Source of the DNA: Leifsonia sp. C5G2
GTDB taxonomy: Bacteria > Actinomycetota > Actinomycetes > Actinomycetales > Microbacteriaceae
DNA: 64,000 nt
Direction of reading: 5' to 3'
Assembly (NCBI RefSeq): GCF_013359685.1
Contig: NZ_JABFMV010000013.1
Coordinates: 80,325-144,324, forward strand
A program made the translations under genes and the position numbers. The notes under the pieces are model-generated. The model did no database searches. It was not told where the DNA came from and saw nothing but the letters and a program-made list of their open reading frames with translations. Shown here piece by piece: positions 8,003 to 17,343 of this stretch (position 1 is the stretch's first letter; each line of letters opens with the position of its first letter).

Positions 8003-9025
8003 TCAGCGAGGCCGGCTCGTACTGTCGCGCACCTTGAGCTCGGGCTGGATCAGCGGGATCGTGGCGGATGCCTCCCCGCGCAGAGCGCGGAGCACGCTCT
8101 CGACGGCGAGCCGGCCGACCTCGGTGAAGTCGAGGCGGACGGTGGTCAAGGCGGGCTGGAAGAAGGCCGACTCGTCGCGGTCGTCGAAACCGACGACGCT
8201 CACGTCGCCGGGAACGCCGATCCCGCGGTCGTGGAGGGCCTTCATGACGCCGAGCGCCATCACGTCGTTGATCGCCAGCACGGCGGTGATGGATCGATCG
8301 GCGGCGATCTCGAGGCCGGCGCGATACCCGGCCTCCGCCGACCAGTCCTCCGACGCGAATTCGGCGGGGACGGGGCGCCCGGCGAGGGCGAGCTCGGTCT
8401 GCCAGCCGTGCCGGCGCGCCTCCGACGCCATCCACCCCTGCGGGCCGCCCACGAAGTGCACCGTACGGTGACCGAGGTCGAGGAGGTGACGGGTGGCCAG
8501 CTGGGCCCCCAGGGTCTCGTCGATGGAGATCGTGGTCGGCCCGGCGGGCGAGCCCTGCTCGAAGCGGACGACCGGGACATCCGCGTCGAGCCGCTGCAGG
8601 ACCTCCGTCGCCGCGGTCATGGGCGCGAGGACGACGATCGCGTCGACTCCTCCCTCGACGAGGGAGTCCAGCCCGGCCCTGATACTGGCCTGGTCCACCT
8701 CCGCGATGCTGACGAGGCTCGTGGAGTAGCCGTTCCTGCGGGCCTCCTCCGAGATGCCGAACAGCGCCAGCGCCGGACCGTGGACGGAGAGCGCATAGCT
8801 GAGCACCCCGAGATTCATCGACCGGCTGGTCGCCAGGGCCCTGGCGGCCGAGTTGCGGCGATAGCGCAGCTGCGCCATCGCCGCCTCCACCCGGTCGCGG
8901 ATCTCAGGGGAGACGTTGCTGTGCCCGTTGACCACGCGCGAGACCGTCTGCTGCGACACCCCGGCGAGACGGGCGACATCCACCATGCGTGCCGCGCGCG
9001 GCGCGGCCGCTCTCGTCTCGGTCAT
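8003..9025 (-). CDS. LacI family transcriptional regulator
   Basis: 340 residues. The DNA-binding domain starts at about residue 14 (MVDVARLAGVSQQTVSRVVN), with hinge helix SAARALATSRSMNLG, then a periplasmic-binding-protein-like effector domain. It is last in the nitrilase-ABC-GMC operon and is a close paralogue of the LacI gene at 12509-13549; the recognition helix SQQTVSRVVNG is identical in both. A very strong stem-loop (9037-9082) separates it from the gene before. It probably senses a sugar or derivative taken up by the neighbouring importer. Confidence 0.92.
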   Translation of the reverse strand: MTETRAAAPRAARMVDVARLAGVSQQTVSRVVNGHSNVSPEIRDRVEAAMAQLRYRRNSAARALATSRSMNLGVLSYALSVHGPALALFGISEEARRNGYSTSLVSIAEVDQASIRAGLDSLVEGGVDAIVVLAPMTAATEVLQRLDADVPVVRFEQGSPAGPTTISIDETLGAQLATRHLLDLGHRTVHFVGGPQGWMASEARRHGWQTELALAGRPVPAEFASEDWSAEAGYRAGLEIAADRSITAVLAINDVMALGVMKALHDRGIGVPGDVSVVGFDDRDESAFFQPALTTVRLDFTEVGRLAVESVLRALRGEASATIPLIQPELKVRDSTSRPR

Positions 9026-9036
9026 CCCCCAATTAT

Positions 9037-9082
9037 GGCCGCGACCGGCCCGGCGCCCCGAAGCGCCCGGCCGGTCGCGGCC
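9037..9082 (-). terminator. Strong intercistronic stem-loop
   Basis: A perfect 14-bp inverted repeat (GGCCGCGACCGGCC at 9037-9050 with its complement at 9069-9082) encloses a second 5-bp stem, giving a near-continuous GC hairpin. It lies just after the subunit-3 gene stop and before the LacI start. No U-run follows, so it may act as a partial terminator or an mRNA stabiliser rather than a full stop. Confidence 0.6.
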
Positions 9083-9095
9083 CTGCGGACCGCGC

Positions 9096-9812
9096 TCAGC
9101 GGTTCCCGTAGCGCAGCACGGCCGGGTGCTGCTCGTACGGCCACTCGGCCTCCGGGATCATGTACTCGAGCGTCGTGTAGCTGCCGTCCATGGTGGCGGC
9201 CAGCGACGGCGGCCCGGGGAAGCCGATCACGCGCCAGCCGACGCGGTTGTCGTTCCCGCCGTACACCGGGTCGCCGTAGAAGCCCTGCCGGGTGTTGAGG
9301 ACCAGGAGCGGGAAGAACTCCAGGAAGTCCTCGTTCACCGGCTGGTTGCCCGCGGGCGCTCCCCCGCTCCCCTGGCCGTCCGACTCGGCGAAGACGAACT
9401 TCGCCGGCTTCTCCTTCTTCGAGATGATCTCGAGGACGGTGTCCTGCTGATCGTCGTCGAGGTCGACGAAGTCGGCGCCGAACCGCTCGGCGGCGATGCC
9501 GTCGAGCTCGACGATCCCCTCGCGGTAGAACGTCTGCCGGCTCTCGATGCGCTCCTGCCAGGCCTTCTCCTCGAGCCCCTCCATGCGGAGGAACCCTTTC
9601 CCGTCAGCGGCCGGGAAGACGAACTGCGTCCCCGCCAGCATCCGGTCGATGAAGCGCACCACCCCCGCCTCCTTCGCCCCCGGGTGGTGGTCCGTCGGAA
9701 TGATGCGCGCAGTGGCGGCCTCGACAGTCGCCCACTCGTGCTCCGTGAAGAACAGCGGCCCATCCGTGTCTCGTGCCGAGATCGGTACGGTGACCCATTC
9801 TGCCTGTCCCAT
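9096..9812 (-). CDS. Gluconate 2-dehydrogenase subunit 3-like protein
   Basis: 238 residues. The helical core (FFTEHEWATVEAATARIIPT followed by HHPGAKEAGVVRFIDRML) is the gluconate_2-dh3 family signature; members are small partners of FAD-dependent GMC sugar dehydrogenases. Unlike many relatives it has no twin-arginine or other signal peptide at the N-terminus, so the complex may be cytosolic. The tract GNDNRVGWRVIGFPGPP near the C-terminus is typical. It follows the GMC gene by 31 bp, consistent with a two-subunit enzyme. Confidence 0.85.
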   Translation of the reverse strand: MGQAEWVTVPISARDTDGPLFFTEHEWATVEAATARIIPTDHHPGAKEAGVVRFIDRMLAGTQFVFPAADGKGFLRMEGLEEKAWQERIESRQTFYREGIVELDGIAAERFGADFVDLDDDQQDTVLEIISKKEKPAKFVFAESDGQGSGGAPAGNQPVNEDFLEFFPLLVLNTRQGFYGDPVYGGNDNRVGWRVIGFPGPPSLAATMDGSYTTLEYMIPEAEWPYEQHPAVLRYGNR

Positions 9813-9843
9813 TGTTTTCGTCGTCTCCTCTGAGGTCGGCCGG

Positions 9844-11493
9844 TCAGTCGGTCCAGCCGTGGCGGTCCACGGCGATGATGCGATCGGCGCAACGCCAGGC
9901 GTTCGCCATGATCGTGAGCGCGGGGTTGATGCCCGTCGCCGTCGGGAAGAAGCTCGCGTCGAACACGTAGAGGTTGGGGACCTCGTGCGAGCGGCACCAC
10001 TTGTCCACGACCGACGTCGCCGGGTCGTTGCCCATGCGCGCGGTGCCGAGCTCGTGCGAGGTGTTCCCGGTGATGCGCTCCATGTTGACGGGCACGACCT
10101 TGGATGCCCCCGCGGCCTCCAGGATCTCGCCGTTCTTCTTCACCTGCCACTTCTCCTGGGCGAAGTCGTTCTGGTGCGGCGTGTGCGTGATGCGCGCGAC
10201 CGGGAGGCCCCAGGCGTCCTTCACCGTCGGGTCGAGGTCCACACGGTTCGACTCCACGGGGAGGTCGTGCAGCAGGATCCCGATCTTCATGCTGTAGTTG
10301 AACAGGTCGCGGTCGGCGTCCTTGGCGGCCTGGCCCCAGGTCGGGCGGCCGGGGAAGCTCCAGTTCACGGGGTGACCCAGCATCGACGGGAAGATGAGCG
10401 ACCCGAGGATGTGCCCGCGCGACTCGTCCGTCTCGTAGAAGTCGAACGAGCACAGGTTCATGTAGTGCCCCGACCAGCCGTAGAGCGGGTCGTGCAGCTC
10501 CTTGTCGAAGAGCCCGACCGAGAACGAGTACTGGTGGAACGTCGCGTTCTTGCCGACCTGCCCGCTGCCGTTGCCCAGCCCGTCCGGGAACAGCGCGGAC
10601 TTCGACATGAGCAGCAGGCGCGGGGTCTCGATGCCGCCGCCGCAGACGATGACGGCCTTCGCGTTCTGCACGAACTCGTTGCCGTTCTCGTCCTGATAGC
10701 GCACGCCGGTCGCCTTGCCGGTCTTGTCGACGAGGATCTCGCTGACGTAGCAGTCGGACCGCAGGTCGTAGAGACCCGTGTTGACCGCATCCGGGATGAA
10801 GCTGATCAACGTCGACGACTTGCCGTTGCCCGGGTCCGGGTACTGCTGCCAGAAGCCGTTCTCGCTGAACGGCTTGCGGCCGCGGTACGGCTCGGTCACC
10901 ATGCCCTGGGGCATGGGGAAGGTGCTGTGCCCCATCTTGTTCATCGCGGTCGCGAACTTGCGGCCGATCTGGCTGAGCGGAGCGGGCTTGGTCGGGTAGT
11001 CCCGGCTGCGGCGGCCCTCCCAGCGGTTGGCTCCACCGAGGCCGGACGTGCCGAACTCCCACTCGACCCGGGTGTAGTAGGGCTCGAGGTCGTCGTACGT
11101 GATCGGCCAGTCGACCAGGCTCGCACCCTCGACGTCGCCGTGCAGCGAGCGGAGACGGAAGTCGTTCTCGGTCATCCGGGGCACCATCCCGCCCCAGTGC
11201 GTGGTGCCGCCGCCGACGACCTGCGGTGTCGCCGAGAAGTTGGTGATGACGGCTTCCTCGCTGTCGTTCTGACGGTACGTGCGCGGCTTGAGCTTGGGGT
11301 CCTGCCAGATGAAGTTGCGGTTGAGGAACTTGAGCTCGTCGCCGGACGCGTGCTCGGGCTTCAGCCACGGGCCGCGTTCGAGGCCGACCACGCGGAGGCC
11401 CGCTTCGGTCAGCACCTTCGCGGCGGTCGCGCCGCCGGCGCCGGCGCCGACGATCACGACGTCGACCGGCTCGGGGTTCTTGAGGGTGGTCAT
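9844..11493 (-). CDS. GMC-family FAD-dependent sugar dehydrogenase, large subunit
   Basis: 549 residues. The FAD-binding VVIVGAGAGGATAAKVL is at residues 12-28, the middle contains the GGGTTHWGG flavin-contact loop, and the C-terminus has HELGTARMG and the GINPALTIMANAWR block that carry the usual catalytic His and Asn. Such proteins with a subunit-3 partner oxidise sugar hydroxyls (gluconate, glucoside or sorbitol type) and pass electrons to a quinone or cytochrome. No signal peptide is visible. AAGGA lies before the ATG. It sits between the aldo/keto reductase and subunit-3 genes of one operon; the substrate is unknown. Confidence 0.88.
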   Translation of the reverse strand: MTTLKNPEPVDVVIVGAGAGGATAAKVLTEAGLRVVGLERGPWLKPEHASGDELKFLNRNFIWQDPKLKPRTYRQNDSEEAVITNFSATPQVVGGGTTHWGGMVPRMTENDFRLRSLHGDVEGASLVDWPITYDDLEPYYTRVEWEFGTSGLGGANRWEGRRSRDYPTKPAPLSQIGRKFATAMNKMGHSTFPMPQGMVTEPYRGRKPFSENGFWQQYPDPGNGKSSTLISFIPDAVNTGLYDLRSDCYVSEILVDKTGKATGVRYQDENGNEFVQNAKAVIVCGGGIETPRLLLMSKSALFPDGLGNGSGQVGKNATFHQYSFSVGLFDKELHDPLYGWSGHYMNLCSFDFYETDESRGHILGSLIFPSMLGHPVNWSFPGRPTWGQAAKDADRDLFNYSMKIGILLHDLPVESNRVDLDPTVKDAWGLPVARITHTPHQNDFAQEKWQVKKNGEILEAAGASKVVPVNMERITGNTSHELGTARMGNDPATSVVDKWCRSHEVPNLYVFDASFFPTATGINPALTIMANAWRCADRIIAVDRHGWTD

Positions 11494-11535
11494 TGTCTGT
11501 CCTTCCTTGTGACGTTCTGTTCTGGGGTGCGCCGG

Positions 11536-12477
11536 CTAGGCGAGCACCCCGGCGCGGCCGAGGCGCGCGATCGGCAGCAGTTCGTCCCAGAGCGCGTCGG
11601 GGACGGCGAACTCGGCGAGCTCCACGGTCTGGGCGACACGCTTCGGCTCGGACATGCCGACGATCGTGGAGGTGACCCGCGGGTCGCGCAGCGAGAACTG
11701 CAGGGCGGCCGCGGCGAGCGGGACGCCGAACTCGGCGCAGAGCGCCTCCATCCGGCGCACACGTTCGAGCACCTCGTCGGCGACCGGTGCGTAGCAGTAG
11801 GTGGGGACGGCGTCCGGGCCCTTCACGAGCATCCCGCCGCCGAACGGCGCCGCGTTCACGAACGCCACCCCGCGCGCCTGCGCGTCGTCGAGCAGGGGCT
11901 CGGCCGACTGATCGACGAGAGTGAACCGGTTGTGGCTGATGACCGCGTCGAAGGCCTCCGTCGCGAGGTACTGCAGTTCGAGGTCGATCGGGCCGCCCGC
12001 GACGCCGAGGTGGCCGATGACCCCTTCGTCCCGCAGCGCGATCAGCGCCTCCAGCGGGCCGCCGGGGCCGACGCCCTCCTCGAAGCTGATCTTCTCGGGG
12101 TCGTGGAGGTACACCAGCGGAAGGTGGTCGAGGCCCAGGCGCTCGAGGCTCTCCTCGACGGACCGGCGCACCCGGTCGCCGGAGAAGTCGGTGGTGCCCG
12201 GGACGGGGTCGACCTTGGTCGCCACCAGGTAGCCCTCCGGCACTCCGCCGTTCTCGCGGATCGCCTGCCCGATGCGCTTCTCGCTGTCGCCGCCGCCGTA
12301 CTCGTTGGAGGTGTCGATGAAGGTGAACGGCCCGTCGAAGACGCGACGGATGGTCGCCACCGCCGTCTCGGTGTCCACTTCGTAGCCGTACTGCGCGGGG
12401 AAGCTGCCGAGGGCGCTCGTCCCGACGCAGACGTCGGAGACGGTCAGCCCGGTGCGCCCGAGTTTCTTGATGGTCAT
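11536..12477 (-). CDS. Aldo/keto reductase, aldose-dehydrogenase-like
   Basis: 313 residues, a TIM-barrel aldo/keto reductase. FIDTSNEYGGGDSEKRIG carries the Asp-Tyr of the active site, ATKVDP the catalytic Lys region, and LVYLHDPEKISFEEG the His strand; the C-terminal IVGMSEPKRVAQTVEL binds NAD(P). The sequence style resembles D-threo-aldose/L-fucose dehydrogenases. Position between LacI and the GMC dehydrogenase in a sugar-import operon suggests oxidation or reduction of the imported sugar. Confidence 0.87.
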   Translation of the reverse strand: MTIKKLGRTGLTVSDVCVGTSALGSFPAQYGYEVDTETAVATIRRVFDGPFTFIDTSNEYGGGDSEKRIGQAIRENGGVPEGYLVATKVDPVPGTTDFSGDRVRRSVEESLERLGLDHLPLVYLHDPEKISFEEGVGPGGPLEALIALRDEGVIGHLGVAGGPIDLELQYLATEAFDAVISHNRFTLVDQSAEPLLDDAQARGVAFVNAAPFGGGMLVKGPDAVPTYCYAPVADEVLERVRRMEALCAEFGVPLAAAALQFSLRDPRVTSTIVGMSEPKRVAQTVELAEFAVPDALWDELLPIARLGRAGVLA

Positions 12478-12508
12478 GCGCTTCGCTTTCTCTCTGGGGT
12501 TCTCTGGT

Positions 12509-13549
12509 TCAGGGGGTTCGTGAGGGCGGCGCCGCGCTCTGCCGGACGACGAGCGTCGGGCTGACCCGCGGGAGCGGGCCGGCCTGGCCGCCGCGCATCA
12601 AGTGCAGGATGCGGTCTACCGCCAGCCGTCCGACCTCTTCGAAGTCGAGCCGGATCGTGGTCAGCGCGGGGCAGTAGTACTGCGACTCGGGGACGTCGTC
12701 GAAGCCGACGACGCTGACGTCCTCCGGCACCCGCAGGCCCGCGTCGGTGAGCGCCTTGATGACGCCGAGCGCCATCTGGTCGTTGGCGACGAACACCGCC
12801 GTGATCGCCGGGTTCTCCGCGATCTCGACTCCCGCGGCGTACCCGGAGCGGGTCGACCAGTCCCCGGCGAACACCTGGTTGGTCACCCGCCCCTCGGAGG
12901 CGAGGGTCTGCGCCCAGCCGCGGAGGCGTGCGTCGCTGCCCAGCCAGCCGCCGGGCCCGGCGACCTGCCAGACCGTCTCATGGCCGAGGTCCAGCAGGTG
13001 CCGCGTGGCGAGCTCCGCCCCGGAGACCTCGTCGGTCGCGACACTCCGCGTGCCCTCCGACGCGCCCGGCTCGAAGAAGACGAGGGGGACGCCGGCGTCC
13101 AGCCCCGAGATGGCCTCGAGCGCGGCCTGCACCGGGGCGAGCACCACGATCCCGTCGACCGAGTCCTCCACCAGGTGTTCGAGCGCCGCCTTCATGGCCG
13201 CCCGGTCCACGTCGCCGAGGGTGACGAGGTTGGTCGCGTAACCGGCCTTTCTCGCTTCGTCGGCGATCCCGCTCAGAGCCACGGACGGTCCGTACTGGGC
13301 GAGGCCGAAACTCACGATCCCGATGTTCATCGTCCGGCCGTTGGCCAGGGCGCGAGCGGCGGGGTTGCGGCGGTAGCGGAGCTGCTGGATGGCGGTCTCC
13401 ACCCGGTCCCGGACATCCGGGGCCACGTTGGGACTCCCGTTGACGACCCGGGAGACGGTCTGCTGCGAGACCCCGGCGAGCCGTGCGACGTCGATCATCC
13501 TGGCACCGCGAGTCGTCGACTGCTTCTCGTTGCTCGAAGGTGCCGACAC
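12509..13549 (-). CDS. LacI family transcriptional regulator
   Basis: 346 residues. The helix-turn-helix MIDVARLAGVSQQTVSRVVN begins near residue 18 and is followed by the PAARALANGRTMNIG hinge and an effector domain. The GTG start lies only 4 bp after the permease stop, so the regulator is made with the importer. It is paralogous to the LacI at 8003-9025 over the whole length. Probable target: the promoter ahead of the nitrilase gene (18607-18634). Confidence 0.92.
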   Translation of the reverse strand: MSAPSSNEKQSTTRGARMIDVARLAGVSQQTVSRVVNGSPNVAPDVRDRVETAIQQLRYRRNPAARALANGRTMNIGIVSFGLAQYGPSVALSGIADEARKAGYATNLVTLGDVDRAAMKAALEHLVEDSVDGIVVLAPVQAALEAISGLDAGVPLVFFEPGASEGTRSVATDEVSGAELATRHLLDLGHETVWQVAGPGGWLGSDARLRGWAQTLASEGRVTNQVFAGDWSTRSGYAAGVEIAENPAITAVFVANDQMALGVIKALTDAGLRVPEDVSVVGFDDVPESQYYCPALTTIRLDFEEVGRLAVDRILHLMRGGQAGPLPRVSPTLVVRQSAAPPSRTP

Positions 13550-13553
13550 CGGA

Positions 13554-14621
13554 TCAGCTCGCTGCCCGTGCGGTCCGGCGGCCGAAGCGCGACCGGAAGA
13601 ATCCGGAGATCCTCTGGACGCCTCCCGCGGAGGAGAGGAAGACGGCCACGACGATCACGGCGCCCTTGATGACGAGCTGCGGCTCGGACGAGATGCCGAC
13701 CAGGTTCATGACGTTGATGATCGTGGCCAGCACGAACACACCGATGACGGCGCTGATGGGATCGCCCTTGCCGCCCATCAGCGAGGCGCCGCCGACCACC
13801 ACGGCCGCGATCGCATCCAGCTCGTAGCCGACACCGATGAGCGAACTGCCCTGGCGCAGCTGGGCGGCCGCGATCAGCCCCGCGAGGCCGGCGAGGAGTC
13901 CGGACATCGTGTACGTGATGATGAGGTTCCGGGCGACGGGGAGGCCCGAGAGCCGGGCGGCCTCCGGGTTGCCGCCGATCGCGTAGAGCGAGCGGCCGAA
14001 GGTGGTGAACTTCGCCACGAGTGCCGCGAGGATCATCACGACGAGGAAGATCATGACGGGGTTCTGCAGGCCGAGGCTGGTGCCGCGGGCGAACAGGTCG
14101 ATGAAGGTCTGGTCGGTGATCTGGATGAGGCTGGTCGACTGGATGATGTAGCTGAAGCCCTTGACGGCGCTCATCATGGCGAGCGTCGCGATGAACGGCG
14201 GGATGCGCAGCCACACGACCAGGAGCCCGTTGATGAGCCCGGCGATGCCGCAGCAGAACAGTGTGAAGGCCACCGAGAGCCCCGTCGCCATCCCCGCCTG
14301 CAGGGTGAGTGCGACGATCACGGTCGACATCGCGAGGATCGATCCCACCGACAGATCGATGCCGCCGGTCAGGATCACGAAGAACTGGCCGACCGCGAGC
14401 ACCGCCACGATGGACGCCGCCGCGATCACGTTCTCCGCGTTCCTCAGCGTGAGGAAGTCGGCGGAGACGTAGTAGCCGATGACGATGATCACGACGAGGA
14501 CGAGCAGGAGGTAGCTCTTCGGGAGGAGGCGTTTGAGGACGCCGCCCCACGTCGATCGCGTGGGCGTGGCCGGGGACGATCCCGTCGTCTGCGGCGGCTC
14601 TTGGAGGGTCTTGTTCGACAT
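13554..14621 (-). CDS. Sugar ABC transporter permease, RbsC-like (CUT2)
   Basis: 355 residues with 8-10 predicted membrane helices. The block GGIDLSVGSILAMSTVI and the later IGGNPEAARLSGL and GVGYELDAIAAVVVGGASLMGGKG are hallmarks of ribose/xylose/inositol-type (CUT2) permeases. As usual for CUT2 a homodimer would form the channel with one ATPase polypeptide. It lies 39 bp after the ATPase gene. The substrate cannot be read from sequence. Confidence 0.93.
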   Translation of the reverse strand: MSNKTLQEPPQTTGSSPATPTRSTWGGVLKRLLPKSYLLLVLVVIIVIGYYVSADFLTLRNAENVIAAASIVAVLAVGQFFVILTGGIDLSVGSILAMSTVIVALTLQAGMATGLSVAFTLFCCGIAGLINGLLVVWLRIPPFIATLAMMSAVKGFSYIIQSTSLIQITDQTFIDLFARGTSLGLQNPVMIFLVVMILAALVAKFTTFGRSLYAIGGNPEAARLSGLPVARNLIITYTMSGLLAGLAGLIAAAQLRQGSSLIGVGYELDAIAAVVVGGASLMGGKGDPISAVIGVFVLATIINVMNLVGISSEPQLVIKGAVIVVAVFLSSAGGVQRISGFFRSRFGRRTARAAS

Positions 14622-14660
14622 TGTCTTTCCCGTCGTTGGGTTTCTGTGAGTGGAGGAGGC

Positions 14661-16169
14661 TCAGGCCAGCAGCTGGAGGATCCGCTGCCCCTGGGGATCG
14701 ATCTCGTCGTGATCGAATTCGGCGACGACACGCCCGCGCGCCATCACGAGGACGCGGTCGCACATCATCGCCTCGGAGATCTCGGAGCTCGCGATCACGA
14801 CGGTTCCGCCCGAGCGGGCGAAGTCGCGGATCAGCTCGTACATGTCCTCCTTGGCGCCGACGTCCACGCCGCGGGTCGGCTCGTCGCAGATGAGGAGCCG
14901 GGAGGACCGCACCAGCCAGCGGGCCAGGATGCCCTTCTGCTGGGTCCCGCCGCTCAGCGTCTTCATCGGCTGGTTGACGCTCGAGACCTTCATCCCGAGC
15001 CTGGCCACCATGTCCTGGGCCGCACGCTTCTCGCGCTTGCCGTCGATGACGGAGAGCCGGCTGAACATCGGCATGCTCGCGAGGGTGATGTTGCCGGCGA
15101 CGCCCATGTCGGGGATGAATCCCTGCGCCTTCCTGTCCTGCGGGAGCAGGCCGATCCCGCGCCGGATGGCGTCGCGGGGCGAGCCGAACTCGACCGGCTT
15201 GTCGTCCATGCGCAGTTCGCCGTCGGTCTTCTTCCGGGCGCCGGCCAGCAGGCTGGCCAGCTCCGACTGGCCGGACCCGATGAGGCCGGCGATGCCCAGC
15301 ACCTCGCCCTGGTACAGGTCGAAGTCGATGTCGGCGACGCGGTCGTCCTCGCCGAGGCCGCGCGCCGAGAGGAGTACGGTGTCGGTGCGTCCCGCCCCGA
15401 GCCGGGGGCTCCGCTCACCGCGCAGGGCCGCGTCGGCGATCGAGCCCTCGAGGCTCTTGCCCACCATGGCGGTCACCACGTCGGCCGGCTTGGTATCGGC
15501 CGTCTCCAGATTGGCCGCAGTGACGCCGTCGCGCAGCACGGTGACCGCATCGCAGAGGCTGTAGAGCTCGTCCATCCGGTGAGAGATGTAGAGGAGCGTC
15601 ACTCCCTCGGCGGCCAGCCGCCGCAGCACGGTGAAGAGCCGCTCGACATCCGGGAGCGGGAGCGTGGAGGTGGGCTCGTCGAGCAGCAGGACCCGCGCGT
15701 CCTTGTGGAGCGCCTTCGCCAGCTCGACCGCCTGCTGCTCCGCCACCGAGAAGCTGGAGACCGGCTGCCGCACGTCCAGGTCGAAACCGACGCGGGCGAG
15801 GGCTTCGCGTGCCTTGGCCTGCATCGACGCCCAGTCGACGACCGCCCCCTTCTTCGGAAGCGTGCCGAGGAAGATGTTCTCGGCCACGGAGAGCGACGGC
15901 ACGAGGCTCAGCTCCTGGTAGATGGTGTGGATGCCCGCGGCCTGCGCATCCGTCGGCTCACGGAACCGCACCACCTCTCCGCCCAGCCGGATCGTCCCGC
16001 CGTCCGGGGTCTCCGCCCCGGAGAGGATCTTGACGAGCGTCGACTTGCCTGCGCCGTTCTGCCCGGCGAGAGCGTGGATGCTTCCGCGCTTGACCGAGAA
16101 GCTGACCCCCTTGAGCGCCTGGACTCCCAGGTAGCCCTTGGTGATGCCCTCGAGCTGAAGCTCGTCCAT
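14661..16169 (-). CDS. Sugar ABC transporter ATP-binding protein, RbsA-like (CUT2)
   Basis: 502 residues with two fused nucleotide-binding domains. The first has Walker A GQNGAGKST (about residues 37-45) and Walker B VLLLDEPTS; the second has a degenerate Walker A (GLIGSGQSE) and the signature LSGGTQQKGILARWL, as expected of CUT2 ATPases. GAAGAGGAAAC precedes the ATG. It powers the permease at 13554 with the binding protein at 16270. Confidence 0.93.
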   Translation of the reverse strand: MDELQLEGITKGYLGVQALKGVSFSVKRGSIHALAGQNGAGKSTLVKILSGAETPDGGTIRLGGEVVRFREPTDAQAAGIHTIYQELSLVPSLSVAENIFLGTLPKKGAVVDWASMQAKAREALARVGFDLDVRQPVSSFSVAEQQAVELAKALHKDARVLLLDEPTSTLPLPDVERLFTVLRRLAAEGVTLLYISHRMDELYSLCDAVTVLRDGVTAANLETADTKPADVVTAMVGKSLEGSIADAALRGERSPRLGAGRTDTVLLSARGLGEDDRVADIDFDLYQGEVLGIAGLIGSGQSELASLLAGARKKTDGELRMDDKPVEFGSPRDAIRRGIGLLPQDRKAQGFIPDMGVAGNITLASMPMFSRLSVIDGKREKRAAQDMVARLGMKVSSVNQPMKTLSGGTQQKGILARWLVRSSRLLICDEPTRGVDVGAKEDMYELIRDFARSGGTVVIASSEISEAMMCDRVLVMARGRVVAEFDHDEIDPQGQRILQLLA

Positions 16170-16211
16170 GTTTCCTCTTCACTTCCTCGTGACGTGCGTG
16201 TGGTGGAGCCG

Positions 16212-16249
16212 GTCGCTGCGCCCGGACCGATGACACCGGGCGCAGCGAC
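16212..16249 (-). terminator. Stem-loop between binding-protein and ATPase genes
   Basis: A perfect 14-bp stem (GTCGCTGCGCCCGG at 16212-16225, complement at 16236-16249) with a 10-nt loop lies 20 bp downstream of the binding-protein stop. There is no U-tract, so it is more likely to protect the upstream mRNA or attenuate read-through than to terminate fully, which would favour excess binding protein. Confidence 0.65.
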
Positions 16250-16269
16250 TCCGTGTGGCGCGTTCGCGC

Positions 16270-17343
16270 CTAGCCGTTCGCCCGGACGTAGGTGTCGCTG
16301 GGCTTGTAGTAGTCCTTGGCGTTCTCGGGCGTGACGACGGTGGTCTTGATGAAGACCTCCTTGCTCGGGCACGCCTTGGTGTCGCCGTTGTAGGCGGCGA
16401 CGGCCATCTTCACGGCCTCCACCCCCTGGTCCCACGGCTGGTTGGAGGCGGTGGCCTGCATCGGGCCGGTGGGGTTGTCGACCATCTCCTTGACGACGTT
16501 CATGCCGCCGTCGTAGCCGGCGACGATGACGCCGTCGCCCCAGATGCCGGCCTGCTGGAGGCCCTGCTCGATGCCGCCCTGCATCACGTCGCTCATGCTG
16601 AACACGACCTTGAGGTCGGGGTTCGCCGTCGCGACGTCTCGGATCGGAGCGAGCGCCTTGTCCGGCTTCCATTCGCCGTACTTCGTCTCGAGCTTCTTCG
16701 TGGTGACGCCGGGGTGGTCCTTCATGACCTTGTCCCAGCCCTTCATGAAGCCGTTGAAGCGGAGGTCGCTGAGCACGTCGCCGGGGAAGCCGCCGATGCC
16801 GACGACCTTCATCTCGCCCGTCTCGCCGAACTTGGCGAGCGCCTTCTTCGCGGCGACCTCGCCCGCCAGCGAGCCCGTGTAGCCCTGGTCCTCCGCGACG
16901 TAGCAGTACATGTCGGGAACCAGCGACTTGTCGAGGTTCGAGTTGACCGTGACCAGGGGCACCTTCGCGCCCTGCAGCGCAGCGACGGAGGCGCCGACGC
17001 CGATGGGGTCGTTCGGGTTCATGATGACGACGTCGACGTTCTTCGTGATGAGGGTCTGGACATCGGCGTTCTGGCGCACGGTGTCGCCGTTGGCGTCGAG
17101 CAGCTGGATGGTCGCGCCGAGCTTCTTGGCCTCGGCCTGGCCGCCCTCGACGAGGGTCTTCCACCAGTCGCTTCCGCTGATGCCGCGCTGGCTCCAGCCG
17201 ATGACCAGGCCTTTGCCGGTCTTCTTGTCCGTCTGAGAGGCGGCCCCATCGGTGCCGCCTCGGGCGCAGCCGGTGAAGAGCACGGCGGTGACCGCCGCGA
17301 TTCCGGCGACTTTGAGCAGGGTTCGGGAACGGGTGCTGATCAT
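16270..17343 (-). CDS. Sugar ABC transporter substrate-binding lipoprotein (CUT2)
   Basis: 357 residues. The start ATG 17343 has AAGGAAG eight bases upstream; open sequence further upstream belongs to another frame. Residues 1-25 form a lipoprotein signal ending in the lipobox LFTGC. The rest is a periplasmic-binding type-1 fold: VIGWSQRGISGSDWWKTL, VDVVIMNPNDP and VIVAGYDGGMNVVKEM are typical of ribose/xylose-like binding proteins. It should be tethered outside the membrane and deliver an unknown sugar or related solute to the CUT2 permease. Confidence 0.93.
   Translation of the reverse strand: MISTRSRTLLKVAGIAAVTAVLFTGCARGGTDGAASQTDKKTGKGLVIGWSQRGISGSDWWKTLVEGGQAEAKKLGATIQLLDANGDTVRQNADVQTLITKNVDVVIMNPNDPIGVGASVAALQGAKVPLVTVNSNLDKSLVPDMYCYVAEDQGYTGSLAGEVAAKKALAKFGETGEMKVVGIGGFPGDVLSDLRFNGFMKGWDKVMKDHPGVTTKKLETKYGEWKPDKALAPIRDVATANPDLKVVFSMSDVMQGGIEQGLQQAGIWGDGVIVAGYDGGMNVVKEMVDNPTGPMQATASNQPWDQGVEAVKMAVAAYNGDTKACPSKEVFIKTTVVTPENAKDYYKPSDTYVRANG

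Noticed and set aside
9547..16334. Long plus-strand open frames opposite the GMC, AKR, LacI and ABC genes
   Set aside because: High GC removes stops from the antisense frames; the minus-strand proteins carry complete family motifs.
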